A program made the translations under genes and the position numbers. The notes under the pieces are model-generated. The model did no database searches. It saw nothing but the letters and a program-made list of their open reading frames with translations, and had not been told where the DNA came from. This document shows positions 61,331 through 64,000 of a stretch of 64,000 nt of DNA, piece by piece. Position 1 is the stretch's first letter, and every line of letters begins with the position of its first letter. Source of the stretch: Ensifer adhaerens (lineage in GTDB: Bacteria; Pseudomonadota; Alphaproteobacteria; Rhizobiales; Rhizobiaceae); assembly GCF_002940685.1 (NCBI RefSeq), contig NZ_PNFP01000009.1, forward strand, positions 186,001 through 250,000, read 5' to 3'.

Positions 61331-63217
61331 TCAGACCGCCGGCTCGCCGCGGGTGACGATGCCGAGATCGTCGCTTTCGCGCACCCGCTTCAATTGCTCC
61401 TCGGCCTGCGTCGCTTCGCGCTGGCGGCTCCACATCGAGGCATAGAGACCGTCGCGGTCGATCAGCTCGCCATGGGTGCCGCGCTCGGCGATGACGCCGT
61501 CCTTCAGCACGATGATCTCGTCGGCGTTGATGACCGTCGAGAGCCGGTGCGCGATGACAAGCGTCGTGCGGTTGCGCGATACGACGTCGAGCGCCGACTG
61601 GATCTCCTGCTCGGTCCGCGTGTCGAGCGCCGATGTCGCCTCGTCGAGGATCAGGATCGGCGGGGCCTTCAGGATCGTGCGGGCGATTGCCACACGCTGC
61701 TTCTCGCCGCCCGACAGCTTCAGGCCGCGCTCGCCGACCATGGCCTGGAAGCCCTCAGGCAGCGTGCGGATGAACTCGGCGATCTGCGCGGCCTCGGCCG
61801 CCGCCTCGACTTCGGCTTCGCTCGCCGAGACGCGACCGTAGCGGATGTTGTAGGCGATCGTGTCGTTGAAGAGCACCGTGTCCTGCGGCACCATGCCGAT
61901 CACCGAGCGCAAGCTCTTCTGCGTCACCGTGCGCACGTCCTGGCCGTCGATGGTAATGGCGCCTTCCTGCACGTCGTAGAAGCGATAGAGGAGACGGGAA
62001 AGCGTCGACTTGCCGGCGCCCGACGGGCCGACGACGGCCACCGTCTTGCCCGCCGGCACCTCGAAGGTGATGCCTTTGAGGATCGGGCGTGCCGGATCAT
62101 AGGCGAAATGAACGTCCTTGAAGGCGATGGCACCCTTGCCGATCACAAGCTCGCTCGCATCCGGGCGGTCCACCACTTCGGCACGGACATCGAGCAGATC
62201 GAACATGTGCTCGATGTCGGTCAGCCCCTGGCGGATTTCGCGGTAGACGAAGCCGATGAAATTGAGCGGGATAGCCAGCTGGATCAGCATGGCGTTGATG
62301 AAGACGAAGTCACCAAGCGTCTGCTCGCCGCGCTGAACGGCGAGCGCCGACATGATCATCATCACGGCGGTACCCGCACCGAAGATCAGCGCCTGGCCGA
62401 AGTTGAGCCAGCCGAGCGATGTCCAGACCTGGGTCGCCGCCGCCTCATAACGCTCCATCGACTTGTCGAAGCGGCGGGCTTCCATCTCCTCATTGCCGAA
62501 ATATTTGACCGTCTCGAAGTTCAGCAGCGAGTCGATCGCCTTGGTGTTGGCGTCTGTGTCGCTGTCGTTCATCGAACGGCGGATGGCGATGCGCCAGTCG
62601 CTGGCGCGCACGGTGAACCAGATATAGAGCCAGACGGTGACCGCGGTCACGAAGAGATAGCTGAAGCCGTAGCCCCACCAGAAGATCACCGCCGTCAGCA
62701 GAAATTCGATCAGGGTCGGCACGCTGTTCAGGATGGTGAAGCGGACGATCGTCTCGATGCCCTTGGTGCCGCGCTCGATGACGCGCGACAGGCCGCCGGT
62801 GCGCCGCTCCAGATGAAAGCGCAGCGACAATTGGTGCATGTGAACGAAGGTCTTGTAGGCAAGCTGCCTGACCGCATGCTGGCCGACACTTGCAAACAGC
62901 GCGTCGCGGAGCTGGTTCAGGCCGGCCTGCAGCAGACGCGCAAGGTTATAGGCAAGCACCAGCATCACCGCGCCGGTCATGAACGCAGGCAGGAAGCCCA
63001 GCACATCCGGCTTGCCGTTCAGCGCGTCGGTCGCCCATTTGAAGGAATAGGGAACGAGGATCAGGACGATCTTGGCGATGATCAGGATGACGGTCGCCCA
63101 GATCACCCGAAGCTTGAGATCGGCCCTGTCCGACGGCCACATATAGGGCCAGAGATTGGCGATCGTGTGCAAGGGATTGCTGGTATCGGCCGAAACGGTC
63201 TTTTTCTGGGGTGCCAC
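61331..63217 (-). CDS. ATM1/HMT1-type ABC exporter
   Basis: 628 residues from GTG 63217. Six-helix membrane domain (residues ~30-320) with the family motif RTGGLSRVIERGTKGIE, then an ATPase: Walker [10 protein letters not shown], signature LSGGEKQRVAIART, Walker B ILILDEATSALD. Mitochondrial Atm1 and its Novosphingobium counterpart export glutathione derivatives, linking them to Fe-S biogenesis or metal detoxification. The start is uncertain; the frame continues to 63367 but that part has no conservation. 115 bp separate it from psd downstream on the same strand. Confidence 0.88.
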   Translation of the reverse strand: MAPQKKTVSADTSNPLHTIANLWPYMWPSDRADLKLRVIWATVILIIAKIVLILVPYSFKWATDALNGKPDVLGFLPAFMTGAVMLVLAYNLARLLQAGLNQLRDALFASVGQHAVRQLAYKTFVHMHQLSLRFHLERRTGGLSRVIERGTKGIETIVRFTILNSVPTLIEFLLTAVIFWWGYGFSYLFVTAVTVWLYIWFTVRASDWRIAIRRSMNDSDTDANTKAIDSLLNFETVKYFGNEEMEARRFDKSMERYEAAATQVWTSLGWLNFGQALIFGAGTAVMMIMSALAVQRGEQTLGDFVFINAMLIQLAIPLNFIGFVYREIRQGLTDIEHMFDLLDVRAEVVDRPDASELVIGKGAIAFKDVHFAYDPARPILKGITFEVPAGKTVAVVGPSGAGKSTLSRLLYRFYDVQEGAITIDGQDVRTVTQKSLRSVIGMVPQDTVLFNDTIAYNIRYGRVSASEAEVEAAAEAAQIAEFIRTLPEGFQAMVGERGLKLSGGEKQRVAIARTILKAPPILILDEATSALDTRTEQEIQSALDVVSRNRTTLVIAHRLSTVINADEIIVLKDGVIAERGTHGELIDRDGLYASMWSRQREATQAEEQLKRVRESDDLGIVTRGEPAV

Positions 63218-63334
63218 GTTCTGATCCGCTCTTACATTTGCGCGCTGCGGGCGGTCTGTCGCCCGCTCGAGCTCTGCGCCGGGCCTTCCCTGTAAACAAA
63301 GACCTGCGGCGCCGTCATCACCGTTCAATGAAAA

Positions 63335-63357
63335 GCGGCGCCTATCGAAGGCGCCGC
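63335..63357 (-). terminator. Terminator of the LysM gene
   Basis: Eight-base stem GCGGCGCC/GGCGCCGC with a 7-base loop. On the minus strand TTTT follows. It lies about 165 bp past the LysM gene stop. Confidence 0.7.
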
Positions 63358-63420
63358 CCTGTCGCATGGTTCCCTTGATCGTAGCCGATTGAAGGATGAA
63401 ACCATGCGCAATTCAAAGTG

Positions 63421-63464
63421 CTACAGCAAGCTTTGCGCGTCTGACAGGACGCGCGGCGCTGTAG
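63421..63464. repeat. Palindromic intergenic repeat element
   Basis: Outer arms CTACAGC/GCTGTAG and inner arms GCGCGTC/GACGCGC form a two-step hairpin. From memory this type of element, preceded by CAATTCAAAGTG as here, occurs in many intergenic regions of rhizobia. One copy seen in the window. Confidence 0.6.
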
Positions 63465-63522
63465 CTCTGGAGATAGGCATCCGCCGCAGCCGCCGCAATG
63501 TCGGCGGCTGCCGATCGGCTGC

Positions 63523-64000
63523 TTATTGCTCGTGTTTCATGTGCTTCTTGTGAATTTCCCGCGATTCTTCGTCCGGCAGCGCCTTGTCCGGCACGCCGAA
63601 GATCTGGCCCGGGCGAATCCGGTCCGGATCCTCGATCTGGTCCTGGTTGGCCAGATAGATCGTCGTGTACCGCAAGCCGGCGCCATAGACGCGGCGCGAG
63701 ATCTGCCACAGCGTGTCGCCGCGGCGGATGATCACCGAACTCTTGCTCTCCTTCAGCGGAGCCTGCTCGAGCGTCTGCGGCTGGTCGGAAGAGGTCGCGG
63801 CAGCGGCAGTTTCCGGAGCGGCCTGCGCCTCGGAAGCGTCGTTTGCAACGGCGCTTCCTGCACCCATCACCTTTGCCAGTTCGCCCGGTGCCGGAGCATT
63901 GTCCTTCAACTTTTCGGATGAGGCCGGCGTGGCGCTACCCTGCTCGGCGAGGACCGCGCCAACCGTCGCATCAACCTTGGCAAGCGCCGTCGCCATGCTC
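63523..64000 (-). CDS. LysM domain protein, partial
   Basis: The frame runs off the right edge, so only the C-terminal ~159 residues are seen. An Ala/Ser-rich linker leads to a C-terminal LysM domain (SSVIIRRGDTLWQISRRVYGAGLRYTTIYLANQDQIEDPDRIRPGQIFGVP, last ~70 residues) that binds peptidoglycan or chitin-like glycans. The protein ends in a lysine- and histidine-rich tail (EIHKKHMKHEQ). An ATG at 63996 is in frame but the gene probably starts beyond the window, since rhizobial proteins of this kind are usually much longer. Confidence 0.8.
   Translation of the reverse strand, partial: SMATALAKVDATVGAVLAEQGSATPASSEKLKDNAPAPGELAKVMGAGSAVANDASEAQAAPETAAAATSSDQPQTLEQAPLKESKSSVIIRRGDTLWQISRRVYGAGLRYTTIYLANQDQIEDPDRIRPGQIFGVPDKALPDEESREIHKKHMKHEQ

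Larger units (their letters stand above)
63218..63522. other. Intergenic region ABC exporter / LysM gene
   Basis: 305 bp holding the LysM-gene terminator (63335-63357) and a palindromic repeat element (63421-63464). The ABC promoter should lie near 63230-63330; no clear hexamers. Confidence 0.4.

Noticed and set aside
61259-63295. 678-residue open frame on the plus strand
   Set aside because: Antisense to the ABC exporter, which has intact Walker motifs.
1-64000. tRNA, rRNA, CRISPR, phage or IS elements
   Set aside because: None recognised by reading. A tRNA or covariance-model scan would be decisive and was not possible here.

Overview
The window is a GC-rich, gene-dense chromosomal segment of an alphaproteobacterium, most likely a member of the Rhizobiaceae close to Sinorhizobium/Ensifer. 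This rests on conserved gene order (dnaB-alr-radA-cvpA-purF; rpsF-rpsR-DUF2232-rplI; fabD-fabG-acpP-fabF-mltG-yicC-gmk; lptF-lptG-lptD-surA-pdxA-rsmA), on an Omp25-type barrel protein, and on two short palindromic intergenic elements that look like rhizobial dispersed repeats. I saw no rRNA, tRNA, CRISPR array, prophage or insertion sequence. Almost everything is core chromosome.

Layout. 1-5.6 kb: partial cation diffusion facilitator, molybdopterin oxidoreductase, RlmJ, a small secreted protein, an RNase T2 lipoprotein and a GST. 5.6-13 kb: Omp25-like protein, a pteridine-reductase-like SDR coupled to uvrC, pgsA-moaD-moaE, then an orphan LivH-type permease divergent from a CGNR zinc-finger regulator with a clear operator between them, and ndk. 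13.5-24.3 kb is the most accessory part: a second GST, a DinB-fold protein, an 866-residue adenylation/carrier/acyltransferase fusion, a degenerate GGDEF protein, a MarR regulator, two paralogous small exported proteins, an ABC-F ATPase, a GNAT enzyme and a sugar 1-dehydrogenase.

24.3-41.6 kb is envelope and fatty-acid biogenesis. pepA-holC runs leftward. The lptF-lptG-lptD-surA-pdxA-rsmA operon runs rightward and builds the LPS exporter and outer-membrane assembly path. It converges on the leftward chain fabD-fabG-acpP-fabF-mltG-yicC-gmk. 41.9-46.3 kb: an aldo/keto reductase, a ClbS/DfsB-family protein and the ribosomal operon. 46.3-49.6 kb: a MarR-controlled EmrAB-type efflux pump. 49.9-59.5 kb: dnaB, an AraC-AzlC-AzlD amino-acid export module, alr, radA, cvpA, purF and an SDR. 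59.6-64 kb: an ATM1-type ABC exporter followed by psd and pssA (phosphatidylethanolamine synthesis), and a LysM protein cut by the right edge.

No gene cluster here amounts to a clearly new multi-gene system. The best leads are the three-domain fusion (14848-17448), the LivH/CGNR operator module (11807-11832), the perfect 15-bp inverted repeat in the fabD leader (41549-41591), the paired YYEG small exported proteins (19335-20040), and the pteridine-reductase-like SDR coupled to uvrC (6635-7399). All names come from reading motifs and recalled family knowledge; no database search was run.
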